From Bradyrhizobium sp. S69 (GTDB lineage: Bacteria > Pseudomonadota > Alphaproteobacteria > Rhizobiales > Xanthobacteraceae), in the NCBI RefSeq assembly GCF_009766005.1, contig NZ_LMUK01000042.1, positions 404,659-468,658 on the forward strand: a stretch of 64,000 nt of DNA, given 5' to 3'. A program made the position numbers and the translations under genes. The notes beneath the pieces were generated by a model. That model ran no database searches and was not told the DNA's origin. It saw nothing but the letters and a program-made list of their open reading frames with translations. This document shows, in pieces, positions 1 through 7,223 of this stretch. Position 1 is the first letter of the stretch. Every line of letters starts with the position of its first letter.

Positions 1-220
1 GATGGCGGTCCGCATGCTGCGTCTCGGTGAGGAGACCGGGCAATTGCCGCCACTGGCCGGCCGGGTCGCCGAATTCTACGAAGCAAAATTACAGCGCAGC
101 CTCGACCGTGTCGTCGGCATCGTCGGCCCGCTCGCCATCGTCACCATCAGCACGGTCGTCGGCGGGTTGATCGTGTCGGTCATGACCGCGCTGCTGTCGG
201 TCACCCAACTCGTCAACTAG
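1..220 (+). CDS. gspF: Type II secretion inner-membrane platform protein GspF, C-terminal end
   Basis: Only the last 72 or so codons are inside the window; the gene starts upstream. The visible part has the GspF/PilC C-terminal pattern: a GEETGQL motif followed by an amphipathic stretch and a final hydrophobic membrane segment (roughly the last 35 residues), ending TQLVN. GspF sits in the inner membrane and couples the cytoplasmic ATPase GspE to pseudopilus assembly. The next gene downstream is the major pseudopilin, which is the usual order, so gspD and gspE are expected just upstream of the window. Family assignment rests on the short tail plus context. Confidence 0.85.
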   Translation, partial: MAVRMLRLGEETGQLPPLAGRVAEFYEAKLQRSLDRVVGIVGPLAIVTISTVVGGLIVSVMTALLSVTQLVN

Positions 221-238
221 GTCAAAGGCTGGTTCATC

Positions 239-745
239 ATGATATCGCTCAAAGTCATCAGCGGATTGTTCGTTGCGCGCCAAGACGCACCGGAGCTGGA
301 CAGGCGTGCGAAGAACAATGGCGAGCAAGGGTTCACGCTGGTCGAGATGCTGGTGGTGATCACCATCATCGGCCTGATCATGGGCCTGATCGGGCCGCGC
401 GTGCTCAACTATCTCAGCGAATCCAAGGTCAAGGCGGCGAAGATCCAGTTGCAGAGCTTTGCCAGTGCGCTCGACCTGTTCTATCTCGACGCCGGCCGGT
501 TTCCCTCCAGCGCCGAAGGACTGGCGGCCCTGGTCAAGCAGACCCCGGGTGTCAGCGCCTGGAACGGGCCTTATTTGAGGGGCGGCAACGTTCCCAACGA
601 TCCCTGGAGCCATGGCTATGTCTACCGCTCGCCCGGCGAGCATGCTCCGTATGACATTATCTCCTATGGATCCGACGGCCAGGAAGGCGGCAGCGGCGTC
701 GCCGCCGACATCACGCTCGACAACACGACCGCGAAAAATGAGTGA
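239..745 (+). CDS. gspG: Major pseudopilin GspG
   Basis: Main subunit of the periplasmic pseudopilus that pushes folded substrates through the outer-membrane secretin. The 168-residue product has a prepilin signal with the cleavage motif GEQG/FTLVEM: Gly31 at -1, Phe at +1 and Glu at +5, followed by the hydrophobic assembly helix. The C-terminal part has the GspG pattern (YLDAGRFPSSAEGL, WNGPYLR, NDPWSHGYVYRSPG, DIISYGSDG), which carries the calcium-site region of the family. The leader of 31 residues is long for a pseudopilin; no closer in-frame ATG or GTG exists, although a TTG at codon 10 is possible. The end overlaps gspH by 8 nt, so translation is probably coupled. Confidence 0.95.
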   Translation: MISLKVISGLFVARQDAPELDRRAKNNGEQGFTLVEMLVVITIIGLIMGLIGPRVLNYLSESKVKAAKIQLQSFASALDLFYLDAGRFPSSAEGLAALVKQTPGVSAWNGPYLRGGNVPNDPWSHGYVYRSPGEHAPYDIISYGSDGQEGGSGVAADITLDNTTAKNE

Positions 746-1202
746 TTGCGGGCAACGCGGCTTTACCCTGCTCGAGATGGTGTGCGTGCTGGCCATCATC
801 GCGCTGCTGGCGGCCGTGCTGTTGCCGTTCATTCCGCATCAGACGTCGCGCTCACGGCTGCAGGCTTACGCGCTGCAAACCGCGGCGCTGCTGAAGACCG
901 ATCGCAACGCCGCGATCCGGCGCCAGGCCAGCGTCGCCACGCTGGTCGATGCGGAAGCGCGCGCGATCCGTTCCGGCGCATCGCGGGCCGCGGTCCAAAT
1001 TCCCGACGACGTGCGTTTCGATGCGCTGCTGCCGCAGACCTGCGGCCGGCAGGCGGCGCTGTCGACCATCAGTTTTTTCGCCAACGGCACCTCATGTGGC
1101 GGCGCCATCACGCTGACGCGCTTCGATGTGGGCTATGAAATTCGCGTCAACTGGCTGACCGGAAGGATCGAGGTTACTCCCCGTGACAGCTCAGCCAATT
1201 GA
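738..1202 (+). CDS. gspH: Minor pseudopilin GspH
   Basis: Minor pseudopilin of the type II secretion pseudopilus tip. I take the ATG at 738, inside the end of gspG, because it puts the prepilin motif QRG/FTLLEM at residues 6 to 12, the normal leader length; the reading frame is open further upstream but would give an implausible leader. The hydrophobic helix runs to about residue 28. The remainder (154 residues in all) has the weakly conserved GspH pattern with two cysteines in the C-terminal half. It lies between gspG and gspI, and overlaps gspI by 20 nt. Assignment comes from motif, size and order; the C-terminal sequence alone is not diagnostic. Confidence 0.88.
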   Translation: MSDCGQRGFTLLEMVCVLAIIALLAAVLLPFIPHQTSRSRLQAYALQTAALLKTDRNAAIRRQASVATLVDAEARAIRSGASRAAVQIPDDVRFDALLPQTCGRQAALSTISFFANGTSCGGAITLTRFDVGYEIRVNWLTGRIEVTPRDSSAN

Positions 1203-1587
1203 TAGCGGCGAGGCCGGATTCACCCTTATCGAGGTGCTTATCGCGCTGGCGCTGGTGGCTGTTTCGGTCGTTGCGATCGGCTCGCTGATGGCGACCAATT
1301 CGCGCGGGGTGCGGTTGATGGAACAGCACGTCGCGTTGACGCAGGCTACGCGGATGGTGATGACGGCGGCTATTCCATCGCGGGCGGAGCTTCGTCCGGG
1401 CGCGGTGTCGGGACAGACCGACGATTACCGCTGGACCATCGACGTCACGCCGCTCGGCGGCGGCTGGACCGTGAAGGATGCCGATGTGCTCTGGGTTCCC
1501 GAACTGGTCAGGGTCCGGGTCAGATCCCCGACCGGCGCGGTGTCCGATATTCGCACCGTTCGCCTGATGCCGAGGCCTTCCGAATGA
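1183..1587 (+). CDS. gspI: Minor pseudopilin GspI
   Basis: Minor pseudopilin, part of the GspI-J-K tip complex that primes pseudopilus assembly. The 134-residue product has a short leader ending SGEAG, then FTLIEVLIALALVAVSVVAI, a classic prepilin helix with Glu at +5. The length and the C-terminal RVRSPTGAVSDIRTVRL stretch fit GspI. It overlaps the preceding gene by 20 nt and the following gspJ by 4 nt (ATGA), so these genes form one translationally coupled run. Confidence 0.9.
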   Translation: MTAQPIDSGEAGFTLIEVLIALALVAVSVVAIGSLMATNSRGVRLMEQHVALTQATRMVMTAAIPSRAELRPGAVSGQTDDYRWTIDVTPLGGGWTVKDADVLWVPELVRVRVRSPTGAVSDIRTVRLMPRPSE

Positions 1588-2333
1588 GCGCCGCGACCAC
1601 CCAGCGCCGCGCCGGCGAAGCCGGCTTCACGCTGATCGAAACCATTGTCGCGCTGGCGCTGATGGGGCTGGTGCTGTCGGCGCTCGCCAGCATCACGGCG
1701 GAGTGGTTGCCGAACTGGAATCGCGGCGTCGACCGTATCCAGCGCAACGAAGTCATCGGCATCGCGCTGCAACGGATCGCGGCCGATCTCGCCGCGGCGG
1801 AATATGTTCCGGCCAATCACGATACGCGCCACCCGCTGTTCGAGGGATCGGAACTGTCGGTGACGTTTGTGCGCACGGCGCTCGGACCGAATGCCGGAGC
1901 GGGACTGGATGTGGTGCGGCTCGGCGAGACCACCGAACGCAAGGAGTTCGTGATGGTACGTTCGCGAACGCGTTTTGTGCCGTTGCCGACGGAGTCCTCG
2001 CTGTCGGAACAAATGCATTTCGGCGATCCGGTGGTGCTGCTGCGCAAGCCGTTCCGGTTGTCGTTCGCCTATGCCGGCCCGGATCGAATCTGGAAAACCA
2101 CATGGCGAGGAGCCGAAAAGCTGCCGGCGATGATCAGGCTGACGGTTCGCGACGCCGGGACCGAACGCGTCCTCTCGGTCTCGACGATTGCGCCGGTCCA
2201 TGTCCAGGTGCCAAGCGATTGCACCAAAGCGGACGGCAAATGTGACGACAAGAAAGATGACAAGGCTGGCGTTTCGCCCAATGGGCCGGGAGGCCTTCAG
2301 GCCGGGGCGACCGGGCAGGGGACAACGCCATGA
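1584..2333 (+). CDS. gspJ: Minor pseudopilin GspJ
   Basis: Minor pseudopilin that binds GspI and GspK at the pseudopilus tip. The 249-residue protein begins with a leader ending RRAGEAG, then FTLIETIVALALMGLVLSAL, with Glu at +5. The body has the larger size expected of GspJ. The last 35 residues are rich in Lys, Asp, Gly and Pro (DGKCDDKKDDKAG onward) and look like an unstructured tail not needed for the fold. The start ATG overlaps the gspI stop and the stop overlaps the gspK start, each by 4 nt. Confidence 0.9.
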   Translation: MSAATTQRRAGEAGFTLIETIVALALMGLVLSALASITAEWLPNWNRGVDRIQRNEVIGIALQRIAADLAAAEYVPANHDTRHPLFEGSELSVTFVRTALGPNAGAGLDVVRLGETTERKEFVMVRSRTRFVPLPTESSLSEQMHFGDPVVLLRKPFRLSFAYAGPDRIWKTTWRGAEKLPAMIRLTVRDAGTERVLSVSTIAPVHVQVPSDCTKADGKCDDKKDDKAGVSPNGPGGLQAGATGQGTTP

Positions 2334-3247
2334 TCCGCCATCGCGCCACCGCATCTTGCTCGGAGCAAGCATCTTGCTCGGAGCAGGGCGTCGTGATCGT
2401 CGCCGTGCTCTGGATTTTGATGGCGCTTTCGGCGCTGGCGGTGATTTTCTCGCTCTATTTGTCCGCCTCCGCACAAGCGCTGGCGGTCAACGACAGCGAG
2501 CTGAAGACCGAGGCGCTGGTATCCGCCAGTCTCGAACTTACCGGCTACCAACTGGCGCTCGCGGGCGACAAGGCGCGACCGCCGCGCGGATCGTTCCACT
2601 TCCGGATGAATGATGCGGACGTTCTCGTCAACTTCACGTCCGAAGCCGCCCGTATCGACCTGAACTACGCGCCCAAGGAAATGCTCGCCGGCCTGTTCGC
2701 CGGCTTTGGCGCCAAGAAAGAGGCCGCGAATGAAGACGCCGACCGCGTTATCGGCTGGCGGACCCGCCTGACGCCCGGCGCCACCAATGACGAGGAAGCG
2801 CTCTACCATGCGGCGGGACTGAGCTATTCGCCGCGACAGGCGTTGTTCGCGCATGTCAGCGAGCTTGGGTTGGTGGTTGGCCTGCCGCCGGCGCTGGTCG
2901 ACCGCGCCTTGCCATTCGTAACGGTGTTCAACGGAACGTCTGGCGTCGATCCGGAGATTGCGGCTCCCGAGGTCCTTGCCGCATTGCCCGACAAAGGGTC
3001 GGACCAACCGAAAGCCGGGCTGTCGAGCGATATGCCGGCAGCGACGGATGCACCCGCGACCGATGCGACGACGGCCAAGAGCCCGTGTTACCGGATCGAG
3101 GCGACGGTCAACTTCAACGATGGCCGCAGCAGCGCTTCGGAAGTGGTGATCGCGCTCGGCGACAAGGTCGAGCCTTACCGTGTGCTGTCCTGGCAGGATG
3201 ATGTGGCGCCGCGCAGCATCGTGCAGCGACGCAGGGGGCCACAATGA
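2330..3247 (+). CDS. gspK: Minor pseudopilin GspK
   Basis: Largest minor pseudopilin, capping the pseudopilus tip. The 305-residue product has a leader ending EQG, then VVIVAVLWILMALSALAVIF. The usual Glu at +5 is replaced by Ala, which is a normal feature of GspK. The body contains the family's helix-hairpin pattern (RIDLNYAPKEMLAGLFAGFG, then RPR-like WRTRL) and a final beta domain with a Cys near residue 249. A Pro/Ala/Asp/Thr-rich linker lies around residues 225 to 245. Odd point: the leader contains a doubled ASCSEQ peptide from an 18-nt tandem duplication directly before the cleavage site (see repeat entry). Confidence 0.9.
   Translation: MIRHRATASCSEQASCSEQGVVIVAVLWILMALSALAVIFSLYLSASAQALAVNDSELKTEALVSASLELTGYQLALAGDKARPPRGSFHFRMNDADVLVNFTSEAARIDLNYAPKEMLAGLFAGFGAKKEAANEDADRVIGWRTRLTPGATNDEEALYHAAGLSYSPRQALFAHVSELGLVVGLPPALVDRALPFVTVFNGTSGVDPEIAAPEVLAALPDKGSDQPKAGLSSDMPAATDAPATDATTAKSPCYRIEATVNFNDGRSSASEVVIALGDKVEPYRVLSWQDDVAPRSIVQRRRGPQ
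2351..2386 (+). repeat. 18-nt tandem duplication in the gspK leader
   Basis: Two copies of an 18-nt unit (2351-2368 and 2369-2386) differ only at the last base. In frame they encode ASCSEQ twice, immediately before the Gly at the prepilin cleavage site, and place two extra cysteines in the cytoplasmic leader. The unit is a whole number of codons, so the reading frame is kept. Confidence 0.85.
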
Positions 3248-4323
3248 CGATGATCTCCGAGTTCAAGGAACTGTTCGGCGCCTGGATCGCCTCGGTGACC
3301 TGCGCCGCCGATGCCGTCGCCGGCCGCCTGGTGCGCTCGCGCCGGATTTTGCTGGACCAAAATGACGACGGCACACTCACGGCCAAGGCCATCGCGTCGA
3401 AACACGCTCCGGCAATATCAGACATCTCGTTTCGGCTCGATCGCGGCAAGCCCAGTCCGGCATTGCCGGCGGATTGGGTGGCGGTCTTTCGCGGCAGCCA
3501 CATCGAGGTGCAGCTGCCATCCGGCTACGTGATGGTGTGTCCGCTCGACTTTCCGGCTCAGGCGAGTGATTTCCTCGGCGGCATGATCCGGGCTCAGATC
3601 GACCGCCTGACGCCGTGGACGGTGCATGACGCATTGTTCGGCTGGAGCTCGCCGGTGACAGGGGTGAACGAACGAATCGAGGTCACATTCGCCGCGACAT
3701 CGAAGTCGAAGGTCGAACCTCTACTGCAGTTTGTTCAGTCGCTGGGTGCGGGTTCGGTTGCGATCTACAGCTCGGCTTCGACCGGGGCGAGCCCAGCGGC
3801 CCGGATCAAGCTATTCGACAAGTCGCTGCAAAGCGCGATCGGGTCGATCATCAGCCTGCCACGCCTGCTGCGCGGCATTCTGCTGGCGACCGGCGCTGCC
3901 GCCGCGGCGTTGCTATTGGTTGCGGCCTATCTCGAGAATTCGATGCAGTCGGAGCAGAGCGAGTTGCAGCGGCAGATTTCGCAACGCCGCGCCGCGCTGC
4001 GCCTTGATCCGAATGCGACAGGATCGGCGATAGGGCTGCTCGCCAAACGCAAGCAGACCACGCCGTCGAGCGTCATGGTGCTGGAGGCGATCTCGCGCGT
4101 ATTGCCCGACACCACCTATGTGACGGAGCTGCGGATCGAGGGCGACAAGGTCCAGGTCGTGGGTATGACGCAGGACGCACCGTCCCTGATCCGGCTGATG
4201 GAACAGTCGCCGCAGTTCAGCCGCGCCACATTTTTTGCGCCGACCACGCGCGCGGCGAACGAGTCGGGCGAACGCTTTCACATCGAAGCGCATATCAGCG
4301 CGTATTTTGGATCCGGAACTTGA
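3244..4323 (+). CDS. gspL: Type II secretion protein GspL-like (PilN-type inner-membrane protein)
   Basis: Bitopic inner-membrane protein expected to link the GspE ATPase to the pseudopilus machinery. In the 359-residue product a soluble N-terminal half of about 195 residues (actin-like-fold region in the family) is followed by one membrane segment at roughly residues 205 to 225 (LLRGILLATGAAAAALLLVAAYL), a short coiled stretch rich in Gln/Arg, and a periplasmic PilN-like domain (VMVLEAISRVLPDTTYVTELRIEGDKVQVVG). It starts 4 nt inside the end of gspK and overlaps gspM by 4 nt. The topology and position fit GspL better than any other component. Confidence 0.82.
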   Translation: MTMISEFKELFGAWIASVTCAADAVAGRLVRSRRILLDQNDDGTLTAKAIASKHAPAISDISFRLDRGKPSPALPADWVAVFRGSHIEVQLPSGYVMVCPLDFPAQASDFLGGMIRAQIDRLTPWTVHDALFGWSSPVTGVNERIEVTFAATSKSKVEPLLQFVQSLGAGSVAIYSSASTGASPAARIKLFDKSLQSAIGSIISLPRLLRGILLATGAAAAALLLVAAYLENSMQSEQSELQRQISQRRAALRLDPNATGSAIGLLAKRKQTTPSSVMVLEAISRVLPDTTYVTELRIEGDKVQVVGMTQDAPSLIRLMEQSPQFSRATFFAPTTRAANESGERFHIEAHISAYFGSGT

Positions 4324-4883
4324 ATACATTCGCGTCATCGAGAAAAGTCATCACCGCTTCGCCAATGCTGGCAGCGGCTATCTATGTCGGCCTTGTGGCG
4401 GCCCTGCTGTTCGTGATCGTGACGTCGATCGTCGATGTCGTCGGGCAGCGCGGCGAGGTCGCCGAAGCCTCCGCCATGCTCGAACAGATCGAGGGCCGCA
4501 GACCGGCTGCTCCCGGCGGTGCCGCCGGCGATGTCACGATGCCGACGGGCTCGGCCTATCTGGAGGGCGCGACCGTCACGGTGGCGGGTGCTGCGCTGTT
4601 GCAGCGGGTGGCCGGCGCGGTGGCGAAATTCGGCGGCAACGTGCTGTCGACCCAGCTCGACCTGCAGGGATCGCAAACCAGGGCCGGATTTCTCAGCACG
4701 ATCGCCAGCTTCGAAATCGATCAGCCAAAATTGCAGCAACTGCTCTACGATCTCGAGGCAGGCATGCCGTTTTTGTTCGTCGATCAGCTTGTCGTGCAAA
4801 CGCCACTCACGGAGGCCGGCTCGGGAAACGGCAGGCTGCGCGTCTTGATCGAAGTATCCGGGCAATGGCGAGGCAGCAAATGA
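4320..4883 (+). CDS. gspM: Type II secretion protein GspM
   Basis: Inner-membrane partner of GspL. The start is a TTG at 4320 overlapping the gspL stop as TTGA, in line with the tight coupling across the operon; no ATG fits. The 187-residue product has a short cytoplasmic N terminus, one membrane helix at about residues 14 to 40 (AAAIYVGLVAALLFVIVTSIVDVV), a small coiled region, and a periplasmic ferredoxin-like domain of the GspM/PilO type (FEIDQPKLQQLLYDLEAGMPFLFVDQLVVQ). It overlaps the next gene by 4 nt. Confidence 0.82.
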   Translation: MNTFASSRKVITASPMLAAAIYVGLVAALLFVIVTSIVDVVGQRGEVAEASAMLEQIEGRRPAAPGGAAGDVTMPTGSAYLEGATVTVAGAALLQRVAGAVAKFGGNVLSTQLDLQGSQTRAGFLSTIASFEIDQPKLQQLLYDLEAGMPFLFVDQLVVQTPLTEAGSGNGRLRVLIEVSGQWRGSK

Positions 4884-5494
4884 CGCGCAGACTGGCGATC
4901 AGCCTCATCCTGCTCGCGTTGTCGGCCCATGGCGCGGTTCCGGCCACGCCGGCCAACGATGCGCTGGATAACGATCTCGCCGACGACGCGCGGTTGGCGG
5001 GGCCGTCGAAGGTCGCTCCCATACCGGCCGAGCCCGTCACGACGGTACGCGTCGTCGCGCCGCCGGCTGCGCCGGTGCGAACGCCGAGCGCCAATCCGCT
5101 GTGGGGCATTCCGCTCGCTCAATTGTCGGAGACGCGTGAGCGTCCGATCTTTTCAGCTTCGCGCCGCCCGCCGCCGGTCGCGGCCGTTGCCGAAACGGCG
5201 TCGATCAAGCCCCCGCCACGAAAGAAGGAGATCGAGCCGCCGCAGCTCTCTTTGGTCGGCACCATCGCCAGCATCGATGAGGGTTTTGGGATCTTTATCG
5301 ACCAGTCGACCAAGGCTTCGATCCGGCTGAAAGTCGGTGAAGATCATCAAGGCTGGAAGCTGCGGCAGATCCGGGGCCGCGAAGTGACCATGGAGAAGGA
5401 CGAGCGGTCGGCGGTGCTGACGTTGCCGCAACCCGGCGGCCAGTTCAGTGAAGTCCGCCTGCTACCGGTGAGTGCAGTGAGGCCGCGATATTGA
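4880..5494 (+). CDS. Type II secretion GspN/GspC-like periplasmic protein
   Basis: Last gene of the secretion operon. The ATG at 4880 overlaps the gspM stop; an in-frame ATG at 4865 is a less likely alternative. The 204-residue product has an N-terminal signal or anchor (RRLAISLILLALSAHGAVPA), a Pro/Ala-rich linker with a TRERPIFSASRRPPP segment, and a C-terminal all-beta domain from about residue 120 (LSLVGTIASIDEGFGIFI, LKVGEDHQGWKLRQI) that resembles the homology region of GspC and the PilP fold. GspC connects inner-membrane components to the GspD secretin, and no other GspC candidate is visible here. I cannot decide between the names GspN and GspC from sequence alone. Confidence 0.7.
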   Translation: MTRRLAISLILLALSAHGAVPATPANDALDNDLADDARLAGPSKVAPIPAEPVTTVRVVAPPAAPVRTPSANPLWGIPLAQLSETRERPIFSASRRPPPVAAVAETASIKPPPRKKEIEPPQLSLVGTIASIDEGFGIFIDQSTKASIRLKVGEDHQGWKLRQIRGREVTMEKDERSAVLTLPQPGGQFSEVRLLPVSAVRPRY

Positions 5495-5513
5495 TTTGAC
5501 TTCGTTCGCGCTC

Positions 5514-5613
5514 AGAGCGTTTTCGAGCGAAGTGGGCACCGGTTCGCGTGAAGAAAACGCGTCAAAACAAAAGACTAGAGTCCCGTTCCGATTCCATCGG
5601 AACGGGACTCTAG
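5514..5613. repeat. Composite palindromic intergenic repeat, copy A
   Basis: Two-part element. The first part (from AGAGCGTTTTCGAGCGAAGTG) contains the pair GCGTTTTC / GAAAACGC. The second is a perfect 16-bp hairpin with arms 5575-5590 and 5598-5613 (CTAGAGTCCCGTTCCG and its complement) around a 7-nt loop. It closely matches copy C at 56630 and shares architecture with copy B at 45105. It separates two convergent genes and its right end supplies the TAG stop of the prepilin peptidase gene on the minus strand, so it may also act as a bidirectional terminator. Confidence 0.9.
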
Positions 5614-6179
5614 GGCGCGCCGAGATATTGTTGCAGGATCACGGTCGCCAAAAGGCCGGCCGCCAAAAAGGGTCCGAACGGCAGGGACGTCCGCCGTGTC
5701 ATGTTGCGACCGGCCAGTTGCAGGCCGCCGGCGGCGACAAGCGCCGTCAACGTGGCGACCAGCAGCAAGGAGGGCAATCCGGCGATGCCGATCCACGGCC
5801 CCGCCGCGGCGAGGAATTTGACGTCGCCGAGACCAAGACCCTGGGTTTTGCGCAAGGCGAAATAGAGCCGCCGCAACAGCCAGAACACCAGCCCGATGAC
5901 CACGCCGTCGCATCCGGCCTCGATCGCGGCGATTACCCCGCCGCTGACGAGCGCTTTCAACAACCCGAGGCCGGCGATCGACAGGTTCAGTTCGTTCGGA
6001 ATGATGCCGCGATGGATATCGATCAGCGCCATCGCGCCGCAAAGCAGGCCAAGCGGTGCAAAGCAGCCAAGAAAAATCCAGGAATCAGTGTCGGCGAGCA
6101 TGAGGGCCTTGTGAAATCCGAACAGTTTCGAAAAGTCCGGAACGTTGGTTATTAGTGTTTCGAAGCCTCGTTGTCGCAT
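5610..6179 (-). CDS. gspO: Prepilin peptidase, single-domain (A24 family)
   Basis: Aspartic membrane protease that cleaves prepilin leaders; it should process the GspG to GspK pseudopilins encoded next to it. The 189-residue product has six or so hydrophobic segments and the two catalytic motifs of family A24: Asp54 in LIDIHRGIIPN and Asp119 in GLGLGDVKFL. The N-terminal methyltransferase domain and its cysteine motif found in PilD/GspO of about 290 residues are absent, leaving only the peptidase domain. An AAGG sits just upstream of Met27 (position 6101), which would give a 163-residue protein starting before the first membrane helix; this start may be the real one. It is convergent with the secretion operon. 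Its stop codon lies in repeat copy A. Confidence 0.88.
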   Translation of the reverse strand: MRQRGFETLITNVPDFSKLFGFHKALMLADTDSWIFLGCFAPLGLLCGAMALIDIHRGIIPNELNLSIAGLGLLKALVSGGVIAAIEAGCDGVVIGLVFWLLRRLYFALRKTQGLGLGDVKFLAAAGPWIGIAGLPSLLLVATLTALVAAGGLQLAGRNMTRRTSLPFGPFLAAGLLATVILQQYLGAP

Positions 6180-6320
6180 TGATCATATGACGGCTGTGCG
6201 AACAAAATATATTTGACAGCAACGGGAACGTGTGGCTCGCGCGTCTCTATTCCGTTGCGAGTTGTTTTCTCCATAAATATTTTTTGTTCAGCAGAAAATC
6301 GCTGTGTGAAATGCATCCGT

Positions 6321-6387
6321 CACAAATCGGCATTGGAAGCCGACAATATTCCGTTTCGATTTGTGGCTTGTCGATTTGTGGCTTGCT
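6321..6387. promoter_or_regulatory. Three copies of a 9-mer (one inverted) upstream of the imelysin gene
   Basis: CACAAATCG at 6321-6329 is followed by its exact reverse complement CGATTTGTG at 6357-6365 and again at 6372-6380. The two direct copies are part of a 15-nt tandem duplication (6358-6372 and 6373-6387). The whole stretch lies 50 to 117 nt upstream of the chosen start at 6438, in an AT-rich leader. This arrangement is typical of a regulator binding region, but the regulator is not identified. Confidence 0.45.
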
Positions 6388-6437
6388 GCAATCGGAAATG
6401 TTGTGCGGTGACTTTAAGACATGGCGGCTTTGAGATA

Positions 6438-7223
6438 ATGATCGACGCGAAAGTAACGCTGTGTCTCGCATTGCTGGTGTTGGGGGCAGGCACGCGCGCG
6501 GCGGTTGCGACGCCGCTCGACGATTCGGCGGAGAATTATCGGCCCTATATGATCGAAGGCATCGGCCAGGCGCTGGTGGGCGCGCGCAATCTGCGTGAAC
6601 GGGTCGCGGCCGGCGATCTCGCGGGTGCCAAGAAGGCCTGGATTTCGGCCCGCGCCGGCTGGGAACGTTCCGAGGTTTTCACGACGGGCTTTGTTCCCGA
6701 ACTCGACGCCGAGATCGACGCCTGGCCCAATGCCAGCAGCGGATTCCATGCCATTGAAGCCAAGTTGTTCGGCGCCGGGCGCACCGATGTCGCGGATGAC
6801 ATGGACGCGCTGGTCCAGCACCTCGACAGTCTTCACGGCAAGCTTCGCAACATGGCGCTCGCGCCGCAAGGCCTGCTCGACGGCATCGTGCGGCTGGCCT
6901 ATGAGGTCGGCGAGAGCAAGGCCGACGGCGGCGAATCCCGCATCAGCGGCACCTCGCTCGACGACATGCGCAACAACGTCGCCGGGATCGACTTTGCCTA
7001 TCGCACGATTTTCGCCACCGCGCTCGGAGCCGCCGACGCCAAGCTGGCTGATGGCATCGCCGCACGGATCGAGCGGCTCAAGGTGATCGTCGCGGCGCGA
7101 GACCTGCCCAGCATCGATATTCCCGGACTGCGGCGCACCAGCGAGGAACTGGTGATCATGCTGCAAGGCGCATCGGTCAAACTAGGACTGCAACGCGCCA
7201 CGCTGGAGGCGAAGTCGCAATGA
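6438..7223 (+). CDS. Imelysin-family periplasmic protein (M75-like, EfeO/IrpA-type domain)
   Basis: Exported protein of the imelysin/EfeO peptidase-like family, members of which bind metal, usually iron, in the periplasm. The 261-residue product (ATG at 6438; the open frame extends upstream but without a credible start) has a signal peptide of about 25 residues ending at TRAAVAT. The family GxHxxE-type motif is present as SGFHAIEAKLFG (His104, Glu107). The rest is predicted all-helical. It overlaps the following cytochrome gene by 4 nt, so the two are co-translated. Imelysin proteins next to di-haem cytochromes suggest iron handling or redox chemistry in the periplasm; the substrate is not known. 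Confidence 0.8.
   Translation: MIDAKVTLCLALLVLGAGTRAAVATPLDDSAENYRPYMIEGIGQALVGARNLRERVAAGDLAGAKKAWISARAGWERSEVFTTGFVPELDAEIDAWPNASSGFHAIEAKLFGAGRTDVADDMDALVQHLDSLHGKLRNMALAPQGLLDGIVRLAYEVGESKADGGESRISGTSLDDMRNNVAGIDFAYRTIFATALGAADAKLADGIAARIERLKVIVAARDLPSIDIPGLRRTSEELVIMLQGASVKLGLQRATLEAKSQ

Noticed and set aside
2297..3244. Long open frame on the minus strand opposite gspK
   Set aside because: It mirrors the codon structure of gspK, has low-complexity Arg/Gly/Asp-rich sequence and no domain pattern; similar shadows occur opposite most GC-rich genes here.
4235..4879. N-terminal extension of the GspN/GspC-like frame
   Set aside because: Arg-rich translation that overlaps gspL and gspM; the ATG at 4880 overlapping the gspM stop is consistent with all other junctions of the operon.
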